Below, in pieces: positions 1 through 7,933 of a stretch of 64,000 bases of DNA. The stretch covers positions 310,001-374,000 of the forward strand of contig NZ_JAHXPT010000002.1 of NCBI RefSeq assembly GCF_019431045.1, read 5' to 3'. Both the position numbers and the translations under genes were made by a program. The first letter of the stretch is position 1; each line of letters opens with the position of its first letter. This DNA comes from Clostridium weizhouense. Lineage in GTDB: Bacteria > Bacillota > Clostridia > Clostridiales > Clostridiaceae. Below the pieces are notes generated by a model. It saw nothing but the letters and a program-made list of their open reading frames with translations. It was not told the origin of the DNA and did no database searches.

Positions 1-100
1 TAGCTACTTCAGGTGTTTTTCCACATACACCTATTTTAGTGCAACCTTTCCCCCCTGCTGTTTGCTCACATTGATAACAAAACATTGGATTTTCTTCCAT
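1..100 (-). CDS. hcp: Hybrid cluster protein (hydroxylamine/NO reductase), N-terminal fragment
   Basis: The first 33 codons are visible before the gene leaves the window at its C-terminal side. They read [17 protein letters not shown] and continue with Cys-rich sequence ([15 protein letters not shown]). That CxxC-x(n)-C-x(n)-C pattern is the N-terminal Fe-S cluster site of the Hcp/prismane family. Hcp is a cytoplasmic enzyme that reduces hydroxylamine and, in current models, nitric oxide. The ATG at 98-100 has the RBS AAGGAGGGA in front of it. It is the last visible gene of a leftward operon with a DUF1858 protein, a hemerythrin-like protein and an unknown 212-aa protein. A strong hairpin covers its RBS. 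Confidence 0.93.
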   Translation of the reverse strand, partial: MEENPMFCYQCEQTAGGKGCTKIGVCGKTPEVA

Positions 101-104
101 ATAA

Positions 105-151
105 AATCCCTCCTTAAATACTAATCTTTATTAGTATTTTAAGAAGGGATT
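105..151 (-). promoter_or_regulatory. Hairpin sequestering the hcp ribosome binding site
   Basis: Arms at 105-125 and 130-151 pair almost perfectly around a 4-nt loop, with one bulge and one mismatch. On the minus strand the 3' arm contains AAGGAGGGA, the hcp Shine-Dalgarno sequence. There is no long U tract, so a translational or RNA-processing role fits better than a terminator. The role is inferred; the structure is seen. Confidence 0.6.
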
Positions 152-161
152 ATTTTATTCA

Positions 162-341
162 TTAATTTAAAGCTTTTAATAAATCTTCAATATTTAATCC
201 ATGTACAATCGCAGCCTCTTCAAGACTTTCTGCTTGAGCTGAAGGACACCCAACACACCCCATACCAAAGTTCATTAAAATTTGAGGGGCGTTTTCCTTA
301 ACACGTATTATTTCACCTATTGTCATATCTTTAGTTATCAT
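162..341 (-). CDS. DUF1858 hybrid-cluster-associated redox disulfide protein, 59 aa
   Basis: A 59-codon ORF starts [12 protein letters not shown] and contains the motif [12 protein letters not shown] (CxxC at residues 29 and 32). This matches the DUF1858 domain, known as the hybrid cluster protein-associated redox disulfide domain. Its stop is followed closely by hcp, which is the usual partner. The start codon at 339-341 follows GAGGAGGAAAATAAG, which overlaps the end of the hemerythrin-like gene one base upstream, so the two are translationally close. It is expected to act in the cytoplasm as a small redox partner or Fe-S helper; the precise reaction is not known. Confidence 0.88.
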   Translation of the reverse strand: MITKDMTIGEIIRVKENAPQILMNFGMGCVGCPSAQAESLEEAAIVHGLNIEDLLKALN

Positions 342-342
342 C

Positions 343-921
343 TTATTTTCCTCCTCTTATATTGTTTAATGTAGTTAAATATTTCTTCTCTAAATTTTCT
401 AATATATTTATGTTTTCATTTCTTATAGACACATTCTGATTTTCATAATCTACACACTCTTTATCTATATTTTCTAATATATCAGTATTTAACTCTCTTT
501 GAGCAAATTTATATATAACATTATCTTCTTTTTCAATATGCCTTTTTAATAAATGTGTATAAGAAATAGCATTAGCAATTACATCTAACTTGGCTTCTTC
601 ATCACCAACGTTTAAGTTTTCAAGTGCTTCTTCAAGATTTTTTATATATAATCTTCCCAAATCATGTTCTACTAACATTCCATTCTTTATAGTTTTTTCT
701 CCTAAAGCACCTAAGTTTTCTACCATTCTATTAAAAAGTATTATCTCTTCTTTATTATGATGATGTCCATCTGCATAATTTTTAATAAAATTTATCATTG
801 AATAAAAATCATCATAATTCACTTTATCCTCTTTTAATAATTTAAAACATGCATTCCTTACAACATTAAGCATACGCTCAATATATCTATGTTCTTCCAT
901 CATTATATCTATTGCATTCAT
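343..921 (-). CDS. Hemerythrin HHE-domain protein
   Basis: This 192-aa soluble protein carries the histidine/acid pattern of a hemerythrin-like four-helix bundle: EEHRYIERM near residues 10-18, HHHNKEE near 53-59, HDLGR near 86-90, and [15 protein letters not shown] near 122-136. Such diiron proteins bind O2 or NO and are linked to oxidative and nitrosative stress repair (YtfE/Ric type). The length and two-part HHE arrangement fit the DUF542-less versions. It follows the 212-aa gene by 21 nt, with the RBS AGGAGAAATTAAC before the ATG. It precedes the DUF1858 gene by one base, so it belongs to the hcp operon. The four-part context supports a nitrosative-stress role, which is inference. Confidence 0.82.
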   Translation of the reverse strand: MNAIDIMMEEHRYIERMLNVVRNACFKLLKEDKVNYDDFYSMINFIKNYADGHHHNKEEIILFNRMVENLGALGEKTIKNGMLVEHDLGRLYIKNLEEALENLNVGDEEAKLDVIANAISYTHLLKRHIEKEDNVIYKFAQRELNTDILENIDKECVDYENQNVSIRNENINILENLEKKYLTTLNNIRGGK

Positions 922-942
922 GTTAATTTCTCCTATTAAAAC

Positions 943-1581
943 TTATTTTTTCTTAATTGATTTCAATCCATTTTCATGTTCAATATAGTCAAATTCATTA
1001 TTTATTTCATTAATAAATGCTTTAATCCATAAACCTCTTAATCTATAAAATAAGTCTACATCGCCTTGCTCTTTTTCCCATATATCCTTATGAACACATA
1101 CTCTTATAGTCCACTCTACAGTACTTTCATTAGCAGTAAATATTTCATTTACTCTATCACATGGCATACCATCTAAAATATAGTCATTTACACTATTAAA
1201 TATTTCATCAGCACTATTTAGTTTTCCTTTATCTTTTTTAGTTTCTTTAGCTGCTTTTATTGCTTGATTAATATATATTCTTTCCATTCCATTATAAGCT
1301 TCCTTATTATTATGAAGAATTTTAGTAGTCCACGCAGCCATTCTTCCTTCTGCAGAATGTATTTTTTCTTGTAGCCATCCATGTATATTACTTGTATCTA
1401 TCATTTCTTCAAGAGGTTTATTCGGAAGTTTCTCTCCATACTTATCATTAATTTCTTTACTTAAACTTTCAATATCTAAATTCTCACTTTTAGCAAGATT
1501 AATTATTTCAGATTCTAGTCCTTCGAACCATAATATTTTATTAAATAACCAATAATGTATTTTTCCTAAATATAAACTCAT
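943..1581 (-). CDS. Unknown 212-aa protein, first gene of the hcp operon
   Basis: I do not recognise a named domain. The protein is soluble, with no signal peptide or membrane segment, and is rich in charged residues, Trp and Asn. It begins MSLYLGKIHYWLFNKILWFE and ends with a basic tail. Only two Cys are present, and no HxH or CxxC metal motif is obvious. A Trp-rich patch (WTTKIL, EWTIRVCVHKDIWEKE) sits in the middle and C-terminal third. The ATG has the RBS TTGGAGAGAAAAT. It is the promoter-proximal gene in front of the hemerythrin, DUF1858 and hcp genes, so it probably shares their stress function. Confidence 0.75.
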   Translation of the reverse strand: MSLYLGKIHYWLFNKILWFEGLESEIINLAKSENLDIESLSKEINDKYGEKLPNKPLEEMIDTSNIHGWLQEKIHSAEGRMAAWTTKILHNNKEAYNGMERIYINQAIKAAKETKKDKGKLNSADEIFNSVNDYILDGMPCDRVNEIFTANESTVEWTIRVCVHKDIWEKEQGDVDLFYRLRGLWIKAFINEINNEFDYIEHENGLKSIKKK

Positions 1582-1702
1582 TTTTATTTTCTCTCCAATC
1601 TTTATTTATTTTTATATATTTAAAATTTATTTTTTATTTAAGTCTTCTTTAAATTTGTTCTTGTCTACAATAGAAATTATATTATAGTATTGAACTTAAT
1701 TA

Positions 1703-1718
1703 TGTAACATTCGTTACA
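1703..1718 (-). promoter_or_regulatory. CRP/FNR-type operator, perfect dyad TGTAAC-N4-GTTACA
   Basis: The dyad is TGTAAC at 1703-1708 and GTTACA at 1713-1718, with further symmetric A/T flanks. A minus-strand TATAAT at 1681-1676 puts +1 near 1669, about 41.5 nt from the dyad centre. That is the class II activator position used by CRP/FNR regulators. The HcpR/FNR-like family controls hcp genes in anaerobes. The match to a specific regulator is inference. Confidence 0.6.
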
Positions 1719-1910
1719 AATTTAAATTATTTTATTACTTATTCAAAATATAATGCTAAAAATAATCTAAAAACACTTAATCTCTTCAAAATATTCCTTT
1801 GATTATAGCTATATCTTCTTTTATCAAAATGAAAAAAATATCTTATTATAATAAAAAAACTTAAAATGATAATAGATTTATATATTTTTATATGATAACA
1901 TTAGTTAGAC

Positions 1911-1946
1911 AAAGGTATCTTTATTTGAAAAGATGCCTTTATTCGT
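1911..1946 (+). other. Hairpin in the leader of the alcohol dehydrogenase gene
   Basis: AAAGGTATCTTT (1911-1922) pairs with AAAGATGCCTTT (1929-1940), with one wobble pair. The tail is ATTCGTTT. It lies 60 nt before the adh start and may act as an attenuator or stabiliser. A role is not demonstrated. Confidence 0.35.
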
Positions 1947-1998
1947 TTATATGTATTATTAAAAATATATTGTATATTATGCAAGGGGGAATTTTAAT

Positions 1999-3129
1999 AT
2001 GGAATTTAATTACAACCTTCCAGTAAATCTTTTATTTGGAAGAGGTAAAATAAATCAGGTAGGTAATGAAGTAGCTAAATATGGAAAAAAAGTTCTTATA
2101 GTAACTGGTAAGAACAGCACAAAAAAAAGTGGATTACTTGATAAAACAATTAATTTATTAAAACAAGCAAAAATTGAAGTTGAAGTTTTTGATAAAGTTG
2201 CTCAAAATCCACTTACTACAACAATATATGAAGGTGTTGAAGTTGTAAAAACAACAGGATGTGATGTCATTTTAGGGCTTGGTGGCGGAAGTATTATGGA
2301 TGCTGCAAAAAGTATTGCATTTTCAGCTAAAAATTCTGGTGATATATCTGACTATATATTTGGAATAAAACAAGGAACAGAAGCGTTACCAATAATTTTA
2401 GTTCCAACAACATGTGGAACAGGAAGTGAAGGAAATAGTTTTTCAGTTCTTACTAATCCTGAAACTAAAGATAAAAAATCTCTTAGAACCAATGCTATTA
2501 TTGCTAAAGCATCAATTGTAGATCCAGAACTTATGGTTACAATGCCAAAACATATAATTGCATCAGTTGGATTTGATGCATTAGCACACAACATGGAAGC
2601 TTATTTATCAAAAATAGGACAACCATTAACTGATATAAAAGCCCTTTATGGAATTAAATTAATAGCTGAAAATTTACCTAAAGTCTATAATGATCAAACT
2701 GATTTAGATGCCTTTGAAAAAGTAACTTTAGGAAGTACCTTAGGTGGTATGGTAATTGGAGTAGCAGGGGTAACAGCACCACATGGACTAGAACATCCTG
2801 CAAGTGGATTACATGATATTGTTCATGGAAAAGGTCTTGCTGCATTAACACCAATAATTATTGAAAAATCATGGCAAAGTGATATAGAAAAATATACTGA
2901 TATATCAAAATTATTAGGTGGTACCAACGCTGAAGATTGTTCAGATGCTATAAGAAATTTCTTAAAAAAGATTGACTTAAACATAACGTTAAGTGAACTT
3001 GGAGTAGAAGAAAAGGATATTGATTGGATGGCAGAAAACTGCATGAAAGTTTCAAAACCAAGTATTTCAAATCATCCTAAAGAATTTACATTAGAAGAAA
3101 TAAAGGATATTTATTATAAATCATTATAA
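1999..3129 (+). CDS. Iron-containing alcohol dehydrogenase
   Basis: This 376-aa cytoplasmic enzyme belongs to the group III (iron-dependent) alcohol dehydrogenases, which interconvert aldehydes/ketones and alcohols with NAD(P)H. The nucleotide-binding motif GLGGGSIMDAAKS lies at residues 93-105. The metal ligands read as D193 and H197 (DALAHNMEAY), H262 (PHGLEHP) and H276 (HDIVHGKG). The length is typical for stand-alone members of the butanol dehydrogenase/1,3-propanediol dehydrogenase group. The RBS AAGGGGGA precedes the ATG. The gene is monocistronic, divergent from the hcp operon, and ends at a strong terminator. The substrate cannot be told from sequence. Confidence 0.9.
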   Translation: MEFNYNLPVNLLFGRGKINQVGNEVAKYGKKVLIVTGKNSTKKSGLLDKTINLLKQAKIEVEVFDKVAQNPLTTTIYEGVEVVKTTGCDVILGLGGGSIMDAAKSIAFSAKNSGDISDYIFGIKQGTEALPIILVPTTCGTGSEGNSFSVLTNPETKDKKSLRTNAIIAKASIVDPELMVTMPKHIIASVGFDALAHNMEAYLSKIGQPLTDIKALYGIKLIAENLPKVYNDQTDLDAFEKVTLGSTLGGMVIGVAGVTAPHGLEHPASGLHDIVHGKGLAALTPIIIEKSWQSDIEKYTDISKLLGGTNAEDCSDAIRNFLKKIDLNITLSELGVEEKDIDWMAENCMKVSKPSISNHPKEFTLEEIKDIYYKSL

Positions 3130-3224
3130 AGATCATATTTATACAACTAATATTAACAAACTCAATATTTTTTATAAATAAATTAATTAAGTAGTTTCTA
3201 AATTCAAAATTTAAAAATATTAAT

Positions 3225-3282
3225 AAAAGGAACCTAATAATATACATTAAAAATATTTTATATTCTTAGGTTCCTTTTTTAT
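3225..3282. terminator. Bidirectional terminator between adh and the M56 sensor gene
   Basis: AAAAGGAACCTAA pairs with TTAGGTTCCTTTTTT across a ~25-nt AT-rich loop. A-tract and T-tract flanks serve both convergent genes. Confidence 0.8.
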
Positions 3283-3314
3283 AAATTATTTTTTAGTTAA
3301 TCAATCATAGTTTA

Positions 3315-5525
3315 TTAATCTATAGGTTTAGATTTAACAAATTTTTCAGCTATATCATATGAGTTTTCAGTTCCATTAAAAAAGAAAACAGAGTAATAAA
3401 TTCCATCTTCTTTCCAAATATATTCTACTGTAGGTGTATAATCAGTTTCTTCATATTTAAAGACTTCCTTATTATCAATATTTAGTTTTTCAGCTTTAAT
3501 TTTCTTAGGTTTATTATCTTCTGTATTTTCTCGAATAAAATAACCATTCTCAGCTATGTTATCATAAACTTTTGAATTTTTTTGTGCAGTAAAAGTTATT
3601 GATCCATTTTTATTAGAATAAAAACTGTTAAGTTCATAATTAATTTTATTATTTTCTATATCAGAATCTCCAGAAATACCTACACCTGAATCATTTATTT
3701 TTACATCTTCATTAATTGTTAATGGAAGTTTTGGGTTAAATCCTAATAATTTTTTTGCTTTTTCTAAATCTTCCTTATCATAAATACTCATTACTCCTAT
3801 TTCTGTTGAAACTTCTCTCTCCACAGAATAGTTTACATTTTTTATTTCTTCTGGGTATTTTATAGACTTTGCTATTTTCTCTATATTGTCTTCTGAAAGA
3901 TTTAATATTTCCTTATCATTAAATATAGAATTATATTCTATACTATACCAAATACCTTCATTTTGCCATGCAAAATATTTGTGAACATCTTTACGCTCTG
4001 GAATAATATACTCATCTGTCATTATAGATGGTGTAGTTGATTTTAAAGTAACGCTCAATCCATTTATTCCCTCTAAATTCATTTCTTCTTTTTCGCCTTC
4101 AATTCTAGCCCTAATAGATTTATATGAACTCTCAATTTTTTTTAAAGATTCCACTGGATCTTTTTCAAAAATTTGGAATGCAATTTCGTCTTTTGATGCA
4201 TCTGAATTTTTTAAAAATATATTCAAGGCATTTTCATTATCTGAAAGTTTTATAAGCTGAAAACATGAAACTCTTGGGTTATATCCAGGCATAAAATCTG
4301 GTATTTTGAATTTTAATCCCCATACTTTTTCTACTTTTTCTATATCATCATAAACTTTTTTAGGTGAATCAATAAGAAACTTATCTCGATCCTTTGAGCT
4401 TAGTATACTATTGTTATTTGAAGTGGTTGATACAACATTATTAACTTCTGCTCCTTGAACTATAATATTATTTGTAAACATTAAACTTGTAGCCAATGCT
4501 ACTCCTAAAGCTGCTTTAACTGATATTTTGTAAGATCCATTTTTAAAATTTTTTATCATTTTAATTCTCCCCCTAATTTGATTACTATTTTCAAAAGAAA
4601 TTGCCAATTGTGAATATTTATTTTTATGTGAAAATTTTTTCGAAAAATTTATAAGAGTCATTCCATACTTTACTTTTTCTTCTTCCCCAAGAATTTCAAG
4701 TACACTTGCATCACAGGCGTATTCTCTATAAAGTTTGATTTTATTAATTGCAATCCACACTAAAGGATTAAACCAATGTATTGAAAGTGCAATTACTCCA
4801 ATGGAGTTGTAAAATAAATCCTTCCTTTTATAATGCATTAACTCATGTAAAAATATATGTGAAAGTTGATTTAAATCTTTTATTCTTAAAACATGTTCTG
4901 GAATATATATTTTAGGTTTTATAATTCCCAATATGCATGGACTCTTAAATGTATTATGAATAAAAACAGGAATGTTTTTTCTAACATTAATTCTATTAAC
5001 ACAACTATTCATTAAATTTTGAATTTCAGAATAATTATCTTTTTTCAAATATTTAACTCTTCTTTTAAAATTAAATATTGATAATAGAAATATTGAACTT
5101 AAAATTACTGCTCCTATAATCCATAAATAAGAAAATATTTTAAAAATAACTGATATTAACTTTTGTTTTTCAGCATTTTGTATTTCCTCTTTTTCATTTA
5201 TTTCAGTATTCATATTATGATTTACATTATTATTTTTATTAACCACTATAGGTAATTCTTCTTCTCCTTTTAATTCATCTTTTTGATTTTGTATTTGAAT
5301 AACATTTTCATATTTCTCATAAAAAGTACTAAATAAATTAATATTCATTTCAGGAATTGTAGGTACAAGTAATCTTATAATTACTAAAATCCACAATCCA
5401 TGTTTAATCCTTACACCAATATGATTATTAAATACTTTTAAAATTAACATAAGTATTAAAATACCAATACTTGTGGTTAAAGAAGTTTGTAAAATCCATA
5501 AAAAAAATTTTTCTAAAATTCCCAT
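3315..5525 (-). CDS. BlaR1/MecR1-family M56 metalloprotease sensor with a non-penicillin-binding C-terminal domain
   Basis: This 736-aa membrane protein has hydrophobic segments near residues 5-30, 42-55, 124-150 and 333-350. The cytoplasmic gluzincin site is HELMH at 227-231, with REYACD at 265-270 supplying the Glu ligand, as in M56 peptidases. In BlaR1, ligand binding outside activates this protease, which inactivates the BlaI repressor. The ~385-residue external part does not show the penicillin-binding SxxK-type domain I would expect in BlaR1. It instead looks like two DUF4367-type domains rich in Asn/Ser/Lys. The gene lies 63 nt downstream of a BlaI-type repressor in the same operon. 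The signal sensed is unknown. Confidence 0.85.
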   Translation of the reverse strand: MGILEKFFLWILQTSLTTSIGILILMLILKVFNNHIGVRIKHGLWILVIIRLLVPTIPEMNINLFSTFYEKYENVIQIQNQKDELKGEEELPIVVNKNNNVNHNMNTEINEKEEIQNAEKQKLISVIFKIFSYLWIIGAVILSSIFLLSIFNFKRRVKYLKKDNYSEIQNLMNSCVNRINVRKNIPVFIHNTFKSPCILGIIKPKIYIPEHVLRIKDLNQLSHIFLHELMHYKRKDLFYNSIGVIALSIHWFNPLVWIAINKIKLYREYACDASVLEILGEEEKVKYGMTLINFSKKFSHKNKYSQLAISFENSNQIRGRIKMIKNFKNGSYKISVKAALGVALATSLMFTNNIIVQGAEVNNVVSTTSNNNSILSSKDRDKFLIDSPKKVYDDIEKVEKVWGLKFKIPDFMPGYNPRVSCFQLIKLSDNENALNIFLKNSDASKDEIAFQIFEKDPVESLKKIESSYKSIRARIEGEKEEMNLEGINGLSVTLKSTTPSIMTDEYIIPERKDVHKYFAWQNEGIWYSIEYNSIFNDKEILNLSEDNIEKIAKSIKYPEEIKNVNYSVEREVSTEIGVMSIYDKEDLEKAKKLLGFNPKLPLTINEDVKINDSGVGISGDSDIENNKINYELNSFYSNKNGSITFTAQKNSKVYDNIAENGYFIRENTEDNKPKKIKAEKLNIDNKEVFKYEETDYTPTVEYIWKEDGIYYSVFFFNGTENSYDIAEKFVKSKPID

Positions 5526-5588
5526 AAAAACCTCTCTCTCTTCCCCTTATGCAAGTTTTATATAAAATTTTAATATTCTAAAATTGCT

Positions 5589-5972
5589 TTAATTTTGTTT
5601 TTCTTTTTTATCTTTAAGTAGGTTTTCAAGCTCTTCAATTTCTTCTATAGATAATTCTTCTTCTTCTAAAAATTTACTAAAGAGAATTCCTAATGCTCCA
5701 TCATATACTTTTTTAAGAAAAGATTCATTTTCTAATTTTATGCATTCATCTTCAGAAATTAAAGGATAATAGTTATAAACTCTACCACACCTTTCAAACC
5801 CTATTGCACCTTTTTTTATTAATCTTGTAATAAATGTTTTTATCGTTTGAGTTGACCAATTTATTTTTCCAGACAAAGAATTTATTATTTGTTCTGATGT
5901 TAAAGGGTTGTTTTTCCATATTAGTTTCATTACTTCCCATTCTGATTCAGATATTTTTGGTACCTCACTCAT
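5589..5972 (-). CDS. BlaI/MecI/CopY-family repressor
   Basis: This 127-aa winged-helix repressor starts MSEVPKISESEWEVMKLIW, the usual N-terminus of the family. It continues with an HTH (LTSEQIINSL, NWSTQTIKTFITRLIKKG) and a C-terminal dimer and protease-target region rich in Glu/Leu. I chose the ATG at 5970-5972 because AAGGAGA lies 8 nt before it. A longer reading to 6023 would start upstream of the RBS. Two TACA-N2-TGTA dyads sit in its promoter, so it should repress its own operon. The downstream M56 sensor is the expected antirepressor. Confidence 0.9.
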   Translation of the reverse strand: MSEVPKISESEWEVMKLIWKNNPLTSEQIINSLSGKINWSTQTIKTFITRLIKKGAIGFERCGRVYNYYPLISEDECIKLENESFLKKVYDGALGILFSKFLEEEELSIEEIEELENLLKDKKEKQN

Positions 5973-6014
5973 ATTTATCATCTCCTTTTTTCCAATTATT
6001 TTTAAGTAAATTCC

Positions 6015-6060
6015 CCTGTCCATGAGCGTTATACTACAATATCAACATTCACTTAAAACA
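6015..6060 (-). repeat. Intergenic repeat family, copy 1
   Basis: On the minus strand this reads TTTTAAGTGAATG, then TTGATATTGTAGTATAA, then a CTCATGGACA tail. The same ~43-base unit with few changes is found at 31721-31771, with diverged copies at 6282-6313 and 33594-33739. It lies in the 5' untranslated region of the BlaI-type gene. Confidence 0.7.
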
Positions 6061-6116
6061 TAGCCTTATTTTAAAACATCATATAAGCCTTAATATTTTT
6101 AGTTATATTTTAAATC

Positions 6117-6154
6117 TACAGTTGTAAATTATAATCTTAGTCTACAATTGTAGA
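6117..6154 (-). promoter_or_regulatory. Two BlaI-type operator dyads
   Basis: TACAGTTGTA lies at 6117-6126 and TCTACAATTGTAGA at 6141-6154, with centres 26 bp apart. The TACA-N2-TGTA core is the known BlaI/MecI dyad. One dyad lies inside the promoter and the other just after the predicted start site. Confidence 0.75.
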
Positions 6155-6167
6155 TTTAAAATGTCAA
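6139..6167 (-). promoter_or_regulatory. SigA promoter of the BlaI/M56 sensor operon
   Basis: Minus-strand TTGACA (6167-6162), 17-nt spacer, TAGACT (6144-6139). The upstream operator dyad overlaps the spacer and -10, which fits repression by steric block. Confidence 0.6.
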
Positions 6168-6232
6168 TATTTATAATTAGAGTAAATTCTTAATATTTAC
6201 TTAAAATATTACTAAATTTTATTATAAGAACC

Positions 6233-6286
6233 AAAAAGACTATATCATTTTATAACTAACAATTATAAAAATGATATAGTCTTTAT
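6233..6286 (-). terminator. Terminator of the uracil permease gene
   Basis: On the minus strand AAAGACTATATCATTTT pairs with AAAATGATATAGTCTTT, followed by TTTGG. The stem is long and nearly perfect. Confidence 0.8.
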
Positions 6287-6313
6287 ACTATAATGTCACT
6301 ATTCACTTAAAAT
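6282..6313 (-). repeat. Intergenic repeat family, copy 2 (diverged)
   Basis: On the minus strand TTTTAAGTGAAT is followed by AGTGACATTATAGTATAA. The same frame as the unit at 6015-6060 is kept, with several substitutions. It begins right after the uracil permease stop codon and overlaps the 5' side of its terminator. Confidence 0.6.
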
Positions 6314-6318
6314 ATATA

Positions 6319-7581
6319 TTATCTTTTAAACTTTATTTTATTTAGTATTAGATTTAGTAAAACTCCAACAATTGCCGCAAAACTTAATCCTGATATAGAT
6401 ATTGTATCATTTATTTTTATTCCTACTAAAATCCCAAATTTTTTCTCTATAACAGTTCCCAAAAGTCCTATTACTAATATTATAATAATTACAAGTAAAT
6501 TTCTCCAATCAATTTTTACTTTTTGATATTTTATAGTATTAAATCCAACTAATGAAATCATAGAGAATAACATTATACTTATTCCACCCATAACAGCTTG
6601 TGGAATTGTGCTTATTGCCGATCCAAACTTACCTATAAAACTTAACATTATTGCAAATAGGGCTGCTAATCTTAATATTGATGGATCATAATTTTTTGTA
6701 ATTGCTAAAACTCCAGTATTTTCTCCATATGTAGTATTAGCTGGTCCACCAAATGATGCAGCTATCATAGTAGCTAGTCCATCTCCTAGTAAAGTCCTAT
6801 TCAATCCTGGCTCTTCTATAAAGTTTTTCCCAACTACTTGACCATTTGTTGTTATATCACCAATATGTTCCATAAAAGTAGCTAGTACTACTGGTGCAAT
6901 AATCATTATAGCTCCTAAATCAAATTTAGGTAATGTAAAATGTGGTATAGCTATAACACTCGCTTCTGAAATTGCTTGAACATTAACATATCCTGTAAAA
7001 TAAGATACTATATACCCTATAATGACTCCACATAATATTGCTATTTGAGATATGAAACCTTTTCCTAAATATTTTACTGATAAAGTTACTCCTAAAGTTA
7101 TAACAGCAATCATTAAATTGTCTTTAGCCATGTTAAAAGCTGTTGGAATTAAATTTAATCCTATTACCATAATCATCGGCCCAACAACCTGTGCTGGTAA
7201 TACATGTTTTATTTTATCAGTACCAATTTTTTTGATAATAAAAGACATTAATACATAGATTAGACCTGCTATCATTATTCCACCTTGTGCATATCTTAAA
7301 TCGCCATATGTTTGTCCAACAGCGCATATTACTGGAATAAATGCAAATGATGAGCCTAGAAAGACTGGAACTTTCATTTTTGTACAAACATGAAATACTA
7401 ACGTTCCAATACCTGCACAAAATAATGCTACTGAAATATCAAGACCGGTTAGAATAGGCACTAACACTGTTGCACCAAACATTGCAATTAAGTGTTGTAA
7501 TGCTAATACTATATTGCTTACCGTTTTTTTCCACGAAATTTCTCCGAATTGTTCTTTTGTACTACTTATAATTTCTGACAT
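6319..7581 (-). CDS. uraA: Uracil permease, NCS2 (UraA) family
   Basis: This 420-aa polytopic membrane protein imports uracil with protons. The N-terminal stretch LALQHLIAMFGATVLVPILTG and the later GDGLATMIAASFGGPANTTYGEN are signature regions of bacterial UraA/PyrP permeases; the acidic residues of the substrate site lie in FMEHIGDITT. About 12-14 hydrophobic segments cover the length, which is typical for the family. The RBS AAGGAGGTATTTT precedes the ATG. The gene stands alone between a PyrR-binding leader and its own terminator, so it should respond to the pyrimidine pool. Confidence 0.93.
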   Translation of the reverse strand: MSEIISSTKEQFGEISWKKTVSNIVLALQHLIAMFGATVLVPILTGLDISVALFCAGIGTLVFHVCTKMKVPVFLGSSFAFIPVICAVGQTYGDLRYAQGGIMIAGLIYVLMSFIIKKIGTDKIKHVLPAQVVGPMIMVIGLNLIPTAFNMAKDNLMIAVITLGVTLSVKYLGKGFISQIAILCGVIIGYIVSYFTGYVNVQAISEASVIAIPHFTLPKFDLGAIMIIAPVVLATFMEHIGDITTNGQVVGKNFIEEPGLNRTLLGDGLATMIAASFGGPANTTYGENTGVLAITKNYDPSILRLAALFAIMLSFIGKFGSAISTIPQAVMGGISIMLFSMISLVGFNTIKYQKVKIDWRNLLVIIIILVIGLLGTVIEKKFGILVGIKINDTISISGLSFAAIVGVLLNLILNKIKFKR

Positions 7582-7619
7582 AAAAAAAATACCTCCTTAA
7601 ATACATAAGAGGAAAATAC

Positions 7620-7660
7620 TATTATCTCCCCTTTTTAGCCTCTCTGGACTAAATTAAAAG
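7620..7660 (-). promoter_or_regulatory. PyrR-binding leader element of uraA
   Basis: The minus strand carries AGTCCAGAGAGGCT (7650-7637), the conserved loop recognised by PyrR, flanked by TTTAAT and a purine-rich AAAAAGGGGAGA. It lies about 55 nt before uraA. PyrR with UMP bound would shut down expression, either by attenuation or by hiding the RBS. Confidence 0.85.
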
Positions 7661-7813
7661 TTGTTGTCAAATTTTTAGTTTTTAATAATATAAATTACTT
7701 TTTAATTATTTATTTTACTTTTATATCATTCCTTATCTTATTATATCTAAAATTTTAAAAAAGTAAATAAATTTTTACAAAATATTTATTTTATTATTTG
7801 GTTTTGATTTTAT

Positions 7814-7866
7814 ATAAAAAAACCTATAAAGTCAATATTATTTTTTGATATTTACTTTATAGGCAA
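7814..7866 (-). terminator. Terminator downstream of the second betaine-binding protein gene
   Basis: On the minus strand CCTATAAAGT pairs with ACTTTATAGG, followed by TTTTTTTAT. A homologous hairpin is found at 9014-9068 after the other paralogue, so it was duplicated with the gene. Confidence 0.75.
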
Positions 7867-7933
7867 TATTTCTTAATTAATGTTATATGTTCTTCTTAAT
7901 ATTACATCTTGATTTTAAATAAAAATAAAAATT

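Noticed and set aside
1911..1946. Terminator of a small RNA before the alcohol dehydrogenase
   Set aside because: The hairpin is real but no promoter-to-hairpin transcript could be defined, and the T tract is broken; kept only as a leader hairpin.
2352..3044. Reverse-strand reading frames inside the alcohol dehydrogenase gene
   Set aside because: They are shadows of a well-supported gene, lack RBS and show no family features.
5973..6023. Upstream extension of the BlaI-type repressor
   Set aside because: The extension crosses the Shine-Dalgarno sequence and repeat copy 1; the family N-terminus and RBS support the start at 5972.
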